Numbered from the stretch's first letter, positions 8,187-16,699 are shown. The stretch is DNA of 32,931 nt from an uncultured Bacteroidales bacterium (GCA_902784585.1 CACZVM010000012.1:1-32931), one strand, 5' to 3'. Numbers and translations are program-made. The notes: a model not told the origin generated them from the letters alone.

Positions 8187-11100
8187 ATGAAAGCATATTT
8201 AAAATATATCTGCGCGGTAGTATTACTAATAGGCACGAGCGCACACGCGTGGGCGACCAGTTGTACCCTGAAAATCTGGGATAAGTCAGCCGGAGCTTAT
8301 AGAGACTGGATGGTAATTGATGAGAGTTATACTTTTACAACTCTGTGTGACTATCCCAATGATGGATCAAATTACTATTGTGTCTTAGCATGGGCTCCGA
8401 GCGAATATGGAAGTTCTTCTTTTCCAAGTAGTTCCAGCTTTTATTATCAAACGGAAACATACGGAACACGCGGAACGCCATCGGTTCTATATGCAGTGTA
8501 TCAGGACCCATATGCTGACCCGTATTTATACACCTCAAAACCCAATAGTTTTCAAGTAGATTTTAACGATTGTACAAACCCTTCTGCGACAGTTAGTCCG
8601 ACGAGTAAATCGGTGGCTTATGAAGCATCCGCGTTTAGTTTGACGGCCTCTCGTTTGGGTACAGGTACCGTAACATGGACGAGTAGCAATACCTCGGTGG
8701 CATCGCTTAGCAGTACGAGTGCTACAGGTGCAACGGTTACTCCCGGCAGAGCAGGAACAGCAACCATCACCTATTCGGTTGCAGAGAAAGGCGACTACTG
8801 TGCGGGGAGCGCCACTTGTGAGGTAACTGTTACTGCTAAAGCACCAACCGTTTCTCATAACACCACCAGCAAGGTATTGGAAGTAAGTGCAAAAACTGCC
8901 CGAACAGCAACTTTTGTTGGTGGCGTAGTGACAAATGATGGCGGCGCAGACATTGCCAAATATGGATTTGTTGTAGGAACAACATCCGGTGTTACAGTTT
9001 CTACTACTGGAGCCAAAAAGGCAGAATGGAATACGTCTATTGCAGTCGGAACGAAGTATGGATCGAAAGGCGTAACCGGTTTATCGCCTAACACCACCTA
9101 CTACGTACGCGCTTATGCGAAGAATAGTAGCTCGGGCACATACGGCTATAGTACAGCCATCTCATTTACCACATTAAATGAGTATACGATTAGTTATGAC
9201 AACAATGGTGGTAGTGGAAGTATTAGTCCTCAGAAGAAAGAAGAGGATGCAACGGCTGTATTGAATGGAGGTGCAAGTTTCAGTAAGACCGGTTATGATT
9301 TGAGTGGCTGGAATACAGCAGATGACGGTACAGGAGATCCTTATGAGTTAGGAGACGATTATACAGCAAATGCAGATGCAACTATGTATGCTGTTTGGAC
9401 TCCTGCGGAGTATACAATCACGCTCAATGACCAGAGTGCGACCACAGCGGCTTCTCCCACCAGTTTAACCGCGACATATAACGCTTCAACAGGTTTGACA
9501 GGAACGGTGGTTACCACACTGCCGACCAAGACCGGTTACACGTTTGGTGGTTATTACACAAGTACCGGAGGAGAAGGAGTTCAAGTGATTGCTGCTGATG
9601 GCACTGTGAATGCCAGCGCTAATGATGGTGGGACTAATACTTATACCGACGCAAGCAAGAACTGGAAATACGCTAATGACTTGACACTCTATGCTAAATG
9701 GACAGCAAAATCGATAAGTCTGACGTTAAGCAAGAATGGTGTCACTGGTACGGATGGTTCGGCAACCATTACTTTTGATGGCGATGCCGTCAACAGTAGT
9801 CCGACACATGCCACTAATTCCGATGCTACTTTTTCATTGGCCGGTTATTATAGCGAGAGCACTTGTGCGGCTGCTAATAAGGTGTTAGACGCTTCCGGTA
9901 ATGTAGTTAATTCCACCGTCAGCGGCTACACGACATCCGGTAAGTGGACACGAGACGAATCCACCACACTATATGCTAAATGGTCAAAAACATTGTATAC
10001 AGTATCGTTTGATATGCAAGGTCACGGTTCGTCGATTGATGACCAAGAAGTGGAGAGCGGAGAAAAAGCCATCGAACCGGAAGAACCAACTGCAGAAGAT
10101 TACCATTTTGCTGGATGGTATAAAGAAGATACTTATGCTAACAAATGGGATTTTGATGTAAATACCGTTTCCGGAAAAACTACATTGTATGCGAAATGGG
10201 AAGATGTAACATATAGTTCTGTGTTGAAAGCATGGTGTGATCCGGATATTGAGATTACCGGTGACATTCATTTGACATCTGCGAACGGAATTGCGGTTTA
10301 TGCCACTTCTACGACGAATAACCTGCTAACCATTAGCAGCGAAGATTTGAGTGGCGTAGATAAATTAGATATTAAGTATTTAGACGCAGATAACGCAGAT
10401 GCGGAAGTGGCTCCCGCAAGCAGTTTGTTCCGTTTGTGTAATGACGGAAGCGAGAACTATAATACGGCAGATGGATCGCAGATTAATGTGTCGGCATCCA
10501 ATACATGTGATTTGAGTTACTCGATTCGTTATACTCCTTCTGCACATGGAGTGATAAATCACTACAAGTTGCAGATTACGATGAAGCGCGGTACACGTGC
10601 TGTGAAAACAGTAACACATGACTTGTACGGCCGTTCACTACCGGAAGAGTTTGTGGTGGCTTCTAAGTTTGGAGGTGAATGGTACGCATTGCCGAACACG
10701 TTAGAGGCAACTGAGGTCGCTTCAAGAGCTGTTGCCGGTGTGAAGATCACTGTTGACAATACTACGACCCCGACGGCTGCCACTTATGCTCCGGACATTA
10801 CCGTATATCAAGGCGAAGGTCGTTATGCCGCTAACTCTAACCGTTACGGTGTTCGTCTAACTGACGGTACGAACCACTTGCAAGTATCAACCACCGGTTC
10901 AAATAACAAGATGTGGCTATCATCAACAGGAAGTGCAGCCTGCCAAGATTGGTGGCTTAGTAGTACGAACTTCGGTGCATATAGTGTAATGATTCCGTCC
11001 AACACTGGCAATGAAACGAAGAAGATTGGTATGGACGGCGGAAACATCGGTTACTATGCAAGTCCAACTGCTCCTTCTGGACAAATTTACTTCCTGCCAA

Positions 11101-12983
11101 TTACAAATAAGTTGGTGGACAACGATGCTATTGTTACCGAGTGGGGACAAAAGAGTGTCATATTGGATGTAGATGCTCAATCGGCAAGCGGAGCTCAAGC
11201 ACGTATCGGTTCTGGAGCAGCAGAAAAAGGTACATTCAGTCAGACCAGAACATCTGTTTTGAGTGCAGCATCGAAATATAACTACACGGTAAGCTTCAGT
11301 ACCACAGACTTCTCGACGCATAAGGGAGAATTGCTTTATATTGACTGGTTGGACGAAGAGGATAATGTAATTAGCACGAGTGCGATAACTATTCCGTGGA
11401 TTATTGCAACATCAAGAGACATGTACAAGGTTGGGGAAACAACAAAAGGCCCATGGGAAACAGAAGTACATGTGCTACCTGGTGTGACGCTGACAGCGAA
11501 CACGGCATCTTATTCCCCATCCGGAGCCACAATCAAGGAACTGCACATCTATCCGGGTGCAACAGTTAACGTAACAACCGGTACATTGAGTGTAACAGAT
11601 CTTGTCATGCGTAATGGTTGGACTCGCGCAGGTAGTAAAGAATATGATGTGGCGCGTTTGTACATCACTCCGAGTACAGGAAGTCTTGCGGCTACACGTG
11701 CATATGCAGATTGGTATATAGATTTCGATCAATACTACCCGGTGGCAGTACCTTGGAGTGTAACAACCAGTGGTATGAGTTACAAGAATAGTAACAGCAC
11801 TGCCCAAGCAGGTGTAAAGATGCGTTACTATAGCGGTGCAAATCGTGCAACAAATGGTCAAACAGGAGTTGGCAACGGTGCTAACTGGATAGAATATAGT
11901 AGAGAGGTTGAAGACAAGACATATAAATATCCAGAAACTCTGACTCCAGGTCTCGGATATGCGATGACAGCACGTCGTCCGACCGGCAAGGCATTCTCGA
12001 TAATCCGTATGCCGCTGACCATTCCTTCTACGGCATGGACAACCTCGGGAGAGCAAGGTGAGGTAAGTAGCGTTCACAAGGATCAAGTGACGATTACAGC
12101 ACACGGAGTAGGAGAAGACAAACCGGCATATACTTTAGGTTGGAACTTCATTGCGAACCCGTATATGTCCATCTATCAAGGACCGATTACGCACAGCGAA
12201 GGCAGCGACTACGATGTTGAATATGTCAACATTCCGGATTTGGAATTCAAGAATTATGCGCAATATCCTGTTGGAGTAGATTTAAGGAAACTATCGCCTT
12301 CGAGCGGTTTCTTTATCCAAGCAGCTGCTACCGGAACATTGACCTTCGGTACAACGAACCGCAAAGCTTCTGCTCCGAGCTTCATCAAGGAAGAAACGAC
12401 TCCTGTTGTTTCCAAACAGAAAGCGTATATCGTGCTGAATAATGAAGATGCAGACGACATGATGGGTCTAATTGTCAGTGAGAGATATACTGAAGCATAT
12501 GAGATCAATGCCGACCTTGAGAAACTGTTGGGCGATGGAAACAACCTGAAGACTTACATGCGTTACGGAGACATGAATATGGCTTATGTGGCGATTAACT
12601 CTGTATTGGCACAAGAGTGGATTCCGGTAACCGTTCAACTGCCGGAAGGCGGAGCGTACACATTCTCATTGCACGAGGCAAGCGTAGTGGATGAGTTGGA
12701 AGGTGTATATCTGATTGACTATGCAGCGGGCAACGTCGTTACGAATCTATTAGACAACAGTTATTCGTTCGGTTCTGCTCCGGGTATTATCTCAGGACGT
12801 TTCGCAATCAATGCAATTGTTGGCGAACGTCAGACACCGACCGATATTGATGTTATCAATAGTGGAGGTGATCTCAACTCCGAAAAGCCGGTTAAGTTTC
12901 TATACCGAGACAAGGTATATATCTACCACCGCGGAATCATCTATGATGCGACGGGCAAACGTGTGCGTGAAATCAATAAATGA
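8187..12983 (+). CDS. Giant secreted mosaic protein with Ig-like, FN3 and InlB repeats and T9SS-like tail
   Basis: A 1598-aa protein from ATG 8187, chosen because it directly precedes a good signal peptide (residues 1-23, MKAYLKYICAVVLLIGTSAH then AWA). The same frame is open from 8094, but the extra 31 residues look like untranslated leader. Layout: N-terminal aromatic domain 24-130; bacterial Ig-like (Big_2 type) 132-222; FN3-like 222-330 (YYVRAYAKN); four InlB B-repeats at about 332-672; then a long C-terminal region of beta-rich modules containing the GWNFIANPY motif common in large Bacteroidetes secreted proteins. The last about 28 residues (VYIYHRGIIYDATGKRV) match the short T9SS-like tail of two other genes here, so outer-membrane export through the type IX system is likely. 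It probably acts at the cell surface with the preceding protein; ligand unknown. Confidence 0.8.
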   Translation: MKAYLKYICAVVLLIGTSAHAWATSCTLKIWDKSAGAYRDWMVIDESYTFTTLCDYPNDGSNYYCVLAWAPSEYGSSSFPSSSSFYYQTETYGTRGTPSVLYAVYQDPYADPYLYTSKPNSFQVDFNDCTNPSATVSPTSKSVAYEASAFSLTASRLGTGTVTWTSSNTSVASLSSTSATGATVTPGRAGTATITYSVAEKGDYCAGSATCEVTVTAKAPTVSHNTTSKVLEVSAKTARTATFVGGVVTNDGGADIAKYGFVVGTTSGVTVSTTGAKKAEWNTSIAVGTKYGSKGVTGLSPNTTYYVRAYAKNSSSGTYGYSTAISFTTLNEYTISYDNNGGSGSISPQKKEEDATAVLNGGASFSKTGYDLSGWNTADDGTGDPYELGDDYTANADATMYAVWTPAEYTITLNDQSATTAASPTSLTATYNASTGLTGTVVTTLPTKTGYTFGGYYTSTGGEGVQVIAADGTVNASANDGGTNTYTDASKNWKYANDLTLYAKWTAKSISLTLSKNGVTGTDGSATITFDGDAVNSSPTHATNSDATFSLAGYYSESTCAAANKVLDASGNVVNSTVSGYTTSGKWTRDESTTLYAKWSKTLYTVSFDMQGHGSSIDDQEVESGEKAIEPEEPTAEDYHFAGWYKEDTYANKWDFDVNTVSGKTTLYAKWEDVTYSSVLKAWCDPDIEITGDIHLTSANGIAVYATSTTNNLLTISSEDLSGVDKLDIKYLDADNADAEVAPASSLFRLCNDGSENYNTADGSQINVSASNTCDLSYSIRYTPSAHGVINHYKLQITMKRGTRAVKTVTHDLYGRSLPEEFVVASKFGGEWYALPNTLEATEVASRAVAGVKITVDNTTTPTAATYAPDITVYQGEGRYAANSNRYGVRLTDGTNHLQVSTTGSNNKMWLSSTGSAACQDWWLSSTNFGAYSVMIPSNTGNETKKIGMDGGNIGYYASPTAPSGQIYFLPITNKLVDNDAIVTEWGQKSVILDVDAQSASGAQARIGSGAAEKGTFSQTRTSVLSAASKYNYTVSFSTTDFSTHKGELLYIDWLDEEDNVISTSAITIPWIIATSRDMYKVGETTKGPWETEVHVLPGVTLTANTASYSPSGATIKELHIYPGATVNVTTGTLSVTDLVMRNGWTRAGSKEYDVARLYITPSTGSLAATRAYADWYIDFDQYYPVAVPWSVTTSGMSYKNSNSTAQAGVKMRYYSGANRATNGQTGVGNGANWIEYSREVEDKTYKYPETLTPGLGYAMTARRPTGKAFSIIRMPLTIPSTAWTTSGEQGEVSSVHKDQVTITAHGVGEDKPAYTLGWNFIANPYMSIYQGPITHSEGSDYDVEYVNIPDLEFKNYAQYPVGVDLRKLSPSSGFFIQAAATGTLTFGTTNRKASAPSFIKEETTPVVSKQKAYIVLNNEDADDMMGLIVSERYTEAYEINADLEKLLGDGNNLKTYMRYGDMNMAYVAINSVLAQEWIPVTVQLPEGGAYTFSLHEASVVDELEGVYLIDYAAGNVVTNLLDNSYSFGSAPGIISGRFAINAIVGERQTPTDIDVINSGGDLNSEKPVKFLYRDKVYIYHRGIIYDATGKRVREINK

Positions 12984-13032
12984 TTTTAATGAGTGAAAGA
13001 ATTAGTGAATTAATGTTGAAAGGAGAACAATT

Positions 13033-13401
13033 ATGAAAGCATTGAGATATTTATTGATCGTAATGGGTTTGATGAGCGTACTGAGCATTAGTGCTCAGGC
13101 GCTTGCCCAGCAACCCGAAGCAAGAATGCAGTCCACCTCTATCATGGCGCCCAGCGGCAGTGCTCTGCCACAGGCTGCCGTGACAGGTGCAGTAACGACC
13201 TATTCTACCAACAGAGCAGCAAAAGTTGGGCCAAGACGTGCTGGAGAAAATGATGGCTTTGACGAAGGGGATCCAAGTGATGAGCCTGCTACAGGAAATC
13301 CGGGAGAGCCTAGCCCGATCGGCGATGCGGCATGGCCGTTGGCGCTGCTCGCGTGCATGTACGTACTAATTAGGTACGTACGTGCTCGCAAGCGCGCGTG
13401 A
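13033..13401 (+). CDS. Small secreted protein with CTERM-like membrane anchor
   Basis: A 122-aa protein. It has a signal peptide (about residues 1-25, MKALRYLLIVMGLMSVLSIS then AQA), a low-complexity Ser/Ala/Pro/Gly/Glu-rich middle, and a C-terminal tripartite tail. The tail consists of a Pro-containing motif (EPSPIGDAAWP), a hydrophobic segment (LALLACMYVLIRYV) and a basic end (RARKRA). That arrangement resembles protein-sorting signals handled by sortase- or exosortase-like enzymes (PEP-CTERM, PID-CTERM); the exact class is not identified and no processing enzyme is in the window. A rare good Shine-Dalgarno (AAAGGAGA) lies before the ATG. It is 49 bp downstream of the giant T9SS-type protein and 38 bp upstream of another secreted gene, so it is probably co-expressed with them. 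Confidence 0.65.
   Translation: MKALRYLLIVMGLMSVLSISAQALAQQPEARMQSTSIMAPSGSALPQAAVTGAVTTYSTNRAAKVGPRRAGENDGFDEGDPSDEPATGNPGEPSPIGDAAWPLALLACMYVLIRYVRARKRA
13355..13385. repeat. Long inverted repeat inside the CTERM-like coding region
   Basis: GCATGTACGTAC and GTACGTACGTGC are 12-nt arms (one G-T wobble) around the 7-nt loop TAATTAG. The hairpin falls in codons of the C-terminal hydrophobic segment, 16 nt before the stop. It could act as an mRNA processing or attenuation structure before the next gene. Confidence 0.6.
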
Positions 13402-13439
13402 ATAAGATGTAGTTTATCGAAAAAAATATAATCGAAGAA

Positions 13440-14006
13440 ATGAGGATTTTTTTTACTTTCGTTGCATTGGCCTTGTTCAGTGTAATGAGTTGGGCGACAG
13501 TGAACATCACCGTCAGCCCGAACGTGATTGATTTCGGAACGGTTAATCTGGATGAGAATGGCGAGTATGAGAGCGATTGGTTGTCGACAACCTTAAGTTG
13601 GTCGGGTCTGCAGCCCTACTGCAGCGTGTATGTAGATACGCTGAATGCACCGGAAGCCAACGATGGCTACGAGTTCTATATCTCCTCAGACGATGGCCGC
13701 GACTACTGGTACGGCGGAGACGAATGGAATGAACCTACCGGTCCGACTGTATGGGTGAAGTTCTATGCCATTGAGCCGGGTAACTACGAAGTGACCTACA
13801 GCTTCTATAGCTTTGAGGATGAGGATTGGACCATCAAGAGCCAGGGAGTAACGCTGACGGTACGCGCGGCAGTACGTGCACTTGGAACAGGTATCGACGA
13901 GGCGGAGGCGGAGATGAAGGCAGAGAAGATGGTCCGCAACGGGCAAGTGCTGATTATGCGGAACGGCACGTTGTACGACATGAATGGGCGGCAGGTAGAG
14001 AAGTAA
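13440..14006 (+). CDS. Small secreted beta-sandwich protein with T9SS-like tail
   Basis: A 188-aa protein with signal peptide (residues 1-19, MRIFFTFVALALFSVMSWA). A single beta-sandwich follows, beginning VNITVSPNVIDFGTVNLDEN, which resembles the BACON or abnormal-spindle-like (choice-of-anchor D) fold, and ending in TLTVRA. A Glu/Ala-rich linker then leads to a 20-residue tail NGQVLIMRNGTLYDMNGRQV, closely similar in pattern to the ends of the genes at 8187-12983 and 32087-32931. The tail suggests export by the type IX secretion system. No enzymatic motif is visible. It is the last gene before a strong terminator and is probably in the same transcription unit as the two genes upstream. Confidence 0.7.
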   Translation: MRIFFTFVALALFSVMSWATVNITVSPNVIDFGTVNLDENGEYESDWLSTTLSWSGLQPYCSVYVDTLNAPEANDGYEFYISSDDGRDYWYGGDEWNEPTGPTVWVKFYAIEPGNYEVTYSFYSFEDEDWTIKSQGVTLTVRAAVRALGTGIDEAEAEMKAEKMVRNGQVLIMRNGTLYDMNGRQVEK

Positions 14007-14061
14007 AGGAGGACGCAGCGAGCTGCTACAGGACGCTACGCTATAGGAGTTAGAGATTAGG

Positions 14062-14096
14062 AAGACAGGGCATAGATGAGCCCTGTCTTCGTTATT
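14062..14096 (+). terminator. Rho-independent terminator after the secreted-protein genes
   Basis: A perfect 10-bp stem (AAGACAGGGC / GCCCTGTCTT) with an 8-nt loop is followed by CGTTATTTTT. It ends the transcript of the secreted-protein cluster before the ATPase promoter. Confidence 0.85.
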
Positions 14097-14110
14097 TTTC
14101 CATAAAATAA

Positions 14111-14127
14111 TTTCCATAAAATGGAAA
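14111..14127. promoter_or_regulatory. Candidate operator TTTCCAT-AAA-ATGGAAA
   Basis: Perfect 7-bp arms around AAA, ending 4 nt before the -33 box of the ATPase promoter. A further half-site-like TTTCCAT lies just upstream (about 14096-14102). The position suits a regulator of the ATPase gene; identity unknown. Confidence 0.4.
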
Positions 14128-14131
14128 AATA

Positions 14132-14163
14132 TTTGCACATATAAAAAAAATGTAGTAATTTTG
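14132..14163 (+). promoter_or_regulatory. Bacteroidetes-type promoter for the AAA ATPase
   Basis: TTTG (14132-14135), a 20-nt spacer and TAATTTTG (14156-14163) match the known primary sigma-factor consensus of Bacteroidetes. The ATG at 14189 is 26 nt downstream. Confidence 0.8.
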
Positions 14164-14188
14164 CGGCAAATTTAATACAATAGACCCT

Positions 14189-15325
14189 ATGGAGACGAAA
14201 ATTTTAAACCCTTTTATAACTACCGGATATGCCGGAGCAGCGTACTTCTGCGATCGAGAACAGGAGACGGTCGATCTGACACGTATGTTGGTTAACGGTA
14301 ATAATGTGGCACTGATTTCGCCTCGTCGTTACGGAAAGACGAACCTAATTCGCCATTGTTTTGCGCAACCGGCTATTGCAGATAACTATTATACCTTTAT
14401 CATTGACATCTACTCCACGAAATCGGTAGCCGATTTGGTGTACCGTTTGGGGTTAAGTATTCTGGAAACACTCAAACCAATGGGGCGAAAAGCATGGGAG
14501 AATTTTATCGCTGTATTGTCTTCCGTGCGGCAAGGAATCGGGTATGACTCATTAGGAAACCCGGCGTGGATGATGAGTATAGGCGACATCGCTACGCCAA
14601 CTACTACTCTGGAGGAGATTTTCTACTATTTGGAGCATGCAGACAAGCCCTGCATCGTAGCTATAGATGAGTTTCAACAGATTACGCAGTACGGAGATGA
14701 GTTGATTGAAGCGACGTTGCGCACGCATGTACAGTACTGCACGAACACGCATTTTATCTTCTCCGGCTCGCAACGACACCTAATGGGGCAGATGTTTACC
14801 TCTCCGGCTCGTCCATTCTACCAGAGCGTAGCGATATATAACCTTCCGTTGCTACCAGAAGATAAGTATACCGAATTCTGCGAGCGACTATTCGAGGAAC
14901 GCGGCAAGCATGTCTCGCCGGAAGTGCCGCACGCACTCTATGAACGATTTGAAGGGGTAACCTATTATATGCAGCGCGTGATGAACGAATTATTTGCTCG
15001 CACATCGACAGAAGAGACCTGCACGGAGGAGCAGATTGAGGATGCCATCCGATACATCATACTTACATCAGCTATCACATATGAAGACCTGATGTATCAG
15101 TTACCGGAGAAGCAATCGTTGGTTTTGCAGGCTATAGCCAAGGATGGAAAGGCGCAGAATCTGACTTCCGGAAAATTCATAAAACGGCACGGATTACTAT
15201 CCGCGAGTTCGGTCAAATCGGCGATTCCTGCATTGTTAGACAAGGGCCTTATCACCTGCGAAAAGGGGATTTATCAGGTGTATGATAAATTCTTAGAAAT
15301 GTGGCTTCAGCAAAGCCGAAGTTAA
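14189..15325 (+). CDS. AAA-type ATPase (archaeal-ATPase-like family)
   Basis: A 378-aa cytoplasmic protein. The Walker A region is SPRRYGKTN (residues 44-52, with Ser in place of the first Gly, as is common in this family), and Walker B is CIVAIDEF. A FIFSGS segment follows at the sensor-1 position, and the C-terminal third looks like a winged-helix domain (AIPALLDKGLITCEKGIYQV). Length and motif order fit the ATP-binding proteins related to PF01637 that occur in many copies in Bacteroidetes genomes; their function is largely unknown. It stands alone behind its own promoter and a possible operator and converges on an OmpA-family gene with 35 bp between the stops. A partner protein is not visible in the window. 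Confidence 0.8.
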   Translation: METKILNPFITTGYAGAAYFCDREQETVDLTRMLVNGNNVALISPRRYGKTNLIRHCFAQPAIADNYYTFIIDIYSTKSVADLVYRLGLSILETLKPMGRKAWENFIAVLSSVRQGIGYDSLGNPAWMMSIGDIATPTTTLEEIFYYLEHADKPCIVAIDEFQQITQYGDELIEATLRTHVQYCTNTHFIFSGSQRHLMGQMFTSPARPFYQSVAIYNLPLLPEDKYTEFCERLFEERGKHVSPEVPHALYERFEGVTYYMQRVMNELFARTSTEETCTEEQIEDAIRYIILTSAITYEDLMYQLPEKQSLVLQAIAKDGKAQNLTSGKFIKRHGLLSASSVKSAIPALLDKGLITCEKGIYQVYDKFLEMWLQQSRS

Positions 15326-15360
15326 AGCAGGACGATTTCGATGAAAATCGATTCTCGTTG

Positions 15361-16416
15361 CTAAAGCAACACGATCTCGACACGGCGATTCATCTGGCGG
15401 TGGTCGTCGGAGTCATTCGGCACAATAGGGTCGCGCTCGCCGCGGCCCTCTGTCTGTATACGCTCCGGCTGGATACCACGATCGATCATCGCCTGGCGTA
15501 CCTCCTTGCAACGACCTTCCGACAGCGCCTGGTTGCTGCGATCGGAACCGATATTATCCGTATGCCCCACGATGCGGATGCGCTGGTTAGGGCGCGACTG
15601 CAGGAAACGATATAGTTCCTGCAAGGCCGGTTCGGATGACGGTAGTATCTGGGTCTTACCCGTAGCGAAATAGATATTATGGAGCACAAAGGTCTTGACC
15701 TCACGCGGCGACATCCGCACTCCGTCAAAACGCTTCGGGTCGGTGATTGTATCGCGGAAGGGGAAATAATTGGGCGCTGTGGCCTCGATGGTATAGAAAG
15801 GCAGGCGATCGTCCAGCAGCACCGCCAGCGTGGCGTGGAGCGAATCAGAGGTGGTCTGCATGACCTTATGCCGCTCCGAGTTGCGGACGATGATGTTCGC
15901 CGCTACGGGACGCGAGGTGAGACTGTCGGTGACGGTGAACGTCAGGCGCGTCTCCGGATAGAGCGAGAGACGGATGGTGTCTTCATCGTCGCGATGGTTG
16001 AACCATAGGGTGTCGGAAGCGAAATAACCGGTCTTGGCGGCATAGGCCCAGTAGCGGCCGACGGGCAGAGTCTTGCTGACACGTGCGCGCTTGTTGTCAG
16101 TGGCCTTGTTGATCAGCGGCCTCTTGCCAGGACGGGCATTGACATCTTGCACCTGGATATGCGTGGCCGGCAACTGCTCACCGCTACGCATATCGTAGCT
16201 ATAGACATAGAGCAGCAGCTTGCCCTCCTTGATACGCTTACGCTTGGCTTTGCGCCGTTGTGCCTCTTTCTTCCGCTCTGCCTTGCGCTTAGCAGCCTCG
16301 CGCTTGCGGAGCTGAGCCTCCTTCGCCTTAGCGCGCTTCTGCGCAGGCGTGAGGGCATAGCCATCGCCGAGAGCGAAAGCAGTGAGCAGCAATAATATGA
16401 ACAGGCGCAGGCGCAT
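15361..16416 (-). CDS. OmpA-family protein with basic N-terminal region
   Basis: A 351-aa protein: signal peptide (about 1-21), a very Lys/Arg/Ala-rich, probably helical stretch (about 26-66), two carboxypeptidase-regulatory/CnaB-like beta-sandwich segments (about 66-150 and 150-240), and a C-terminal OmpA-like peptidoglycan-binding domain (247-351). The OmpA domain keeps NIYFATGK, GHTDN with Asp287, and Arg302 in LSEGRCKEV, the positions that bind diaminopimelate in the family. It probably tethers the outer membrane or an envelope complex to peptidoglycan. The basic stretch after the signal peptide is unusual. The gene lies downstream of the tRNA on the same strand, separated by a long hairpin; no TAnnTTTG promoter was found directly upstream. 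Confidence 0.8.
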   Translation of the reverse strand: MRLRLFILLLLTAFALGDGYALTPAQKRAKAKEAQLRKREAAKRKAERKKEAQRRKAKRKRIKEGKLLLYVYSYDMRSGEQLPATHIQVQDVNARPGKRPLINKATDNKRARVSKTLPVGRYWAYAAKTGYFASDTLWFNHRDDEDTIRLSLYPETRLTFTVTDSLTSRPVAANIIVRNSERHKVMQTTSDSLHATLAVLLDDRLPFYTIEATAPNYFPFRDTITDPKRFDGVRMSPREVKTFVLHNIYFATGKTQILPSSEPALQELYRFLQSRPNQRIRIVGHTDNIGSDRSNQALSEGRCKEVRQAMIDRGIQPERIQTEGRGERDPIVPNDSDDHRQMNRRVEIVLL

Positions 16417-16440
16417 GATAATACTGATTCTTTTAACGAG

Positions 16441-16471
16441 CAGGAGGACAGTCGTCGGGACTATCCTCCTG
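16441..16471 (-). terminator. Hairpin between the tRNA and the OmpA-family gene
   Basis: CAGGAGGACAGTC and GACTATCCTCCTG form a 13-bp stem (one G-T wobble) with a 5-nt loop, starting 4 nt after the tRNA 3' end. No clear T-run follows on the minus strand, so it may be a terminator or a tRNA-processing structure. Confidence 0.6.
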
Positions 16472-16474
16472 TCG

Positions 16475-16549
16475 TGGTCCCACTTGGGCTTGAACCAAGG
16501 ACCCCCTGATTATGAGTCAGGTGCTACTAACCAACTGAGCTATAGGACC
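16475..16549 (-). tRNA. tRNA-Met (CAT)
   Basis: The minus strand folds as a tRNA. Acceptor GGTCCTA pairs with TGGGACC plus discriminator A, the anticodon stem CCTGA/TCAGG encloses CTCATAA (anticodon CAT), and the T arm is CTTGG/CCAAG around TTCAAGC. CCA is not encoded. The D arm reads GCTC-AGTTGGTTAG-TAGC, where the usual form is GCTC...GAGC, so it carries one extra T and a C-U mismatch in its last pair. The acceptor sequence suggests an elongator tRNA; a tRNA-Ile2 with lysidine-modified CAT cannot be excluded from sequence alone. Confidence 0.85.
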
Positions 16550-16553
16550 TCGC

Positions 16554-16697
16554 GTTCGGCACTCTCGGACACGGACTGAATCACAGATTCATTAAAGTCC
16601 TCGAGGCCTCCGCTCTTCCCCACTGCAAACAGCCCTATGGGCTTGGTTTACATTGGGGGCCCCAGGGTTTTTAGGGTTACCTGGGAGTCACCCTTTG
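16554..16697 (-). repeat. Structured repeat element, copy 1 (beside the tRNA)
   Basis: Positions 16554-16630 (77 nt) match 16700-16776 at 74 of 77 positions. The conserved part includes a hairpin TGAATC-ACA-GATTCA (16577-16591) and a CCTCGAGG palindrome. The rest of the unit is more diverged but keeps the same plan: a variable stem starting GCAAAC, then CCCAGGGTTTTTAGGG. It ends 4 nt from the 5' end of the tRNA. It could be a tandem small RNA or spacer element; no protein is encoded. Confidence 0.7.
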
Positions 16698-16699
16698 AT

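Noticed and set aside
15332-15370. Terminator between the convergent ATPase and OmpA-family genes.
   Set aside because: Only weak stems (CGATTT/AAATCG and GTTGC/GCAAC) without a T-run were seen, one overlapping coding sequence.
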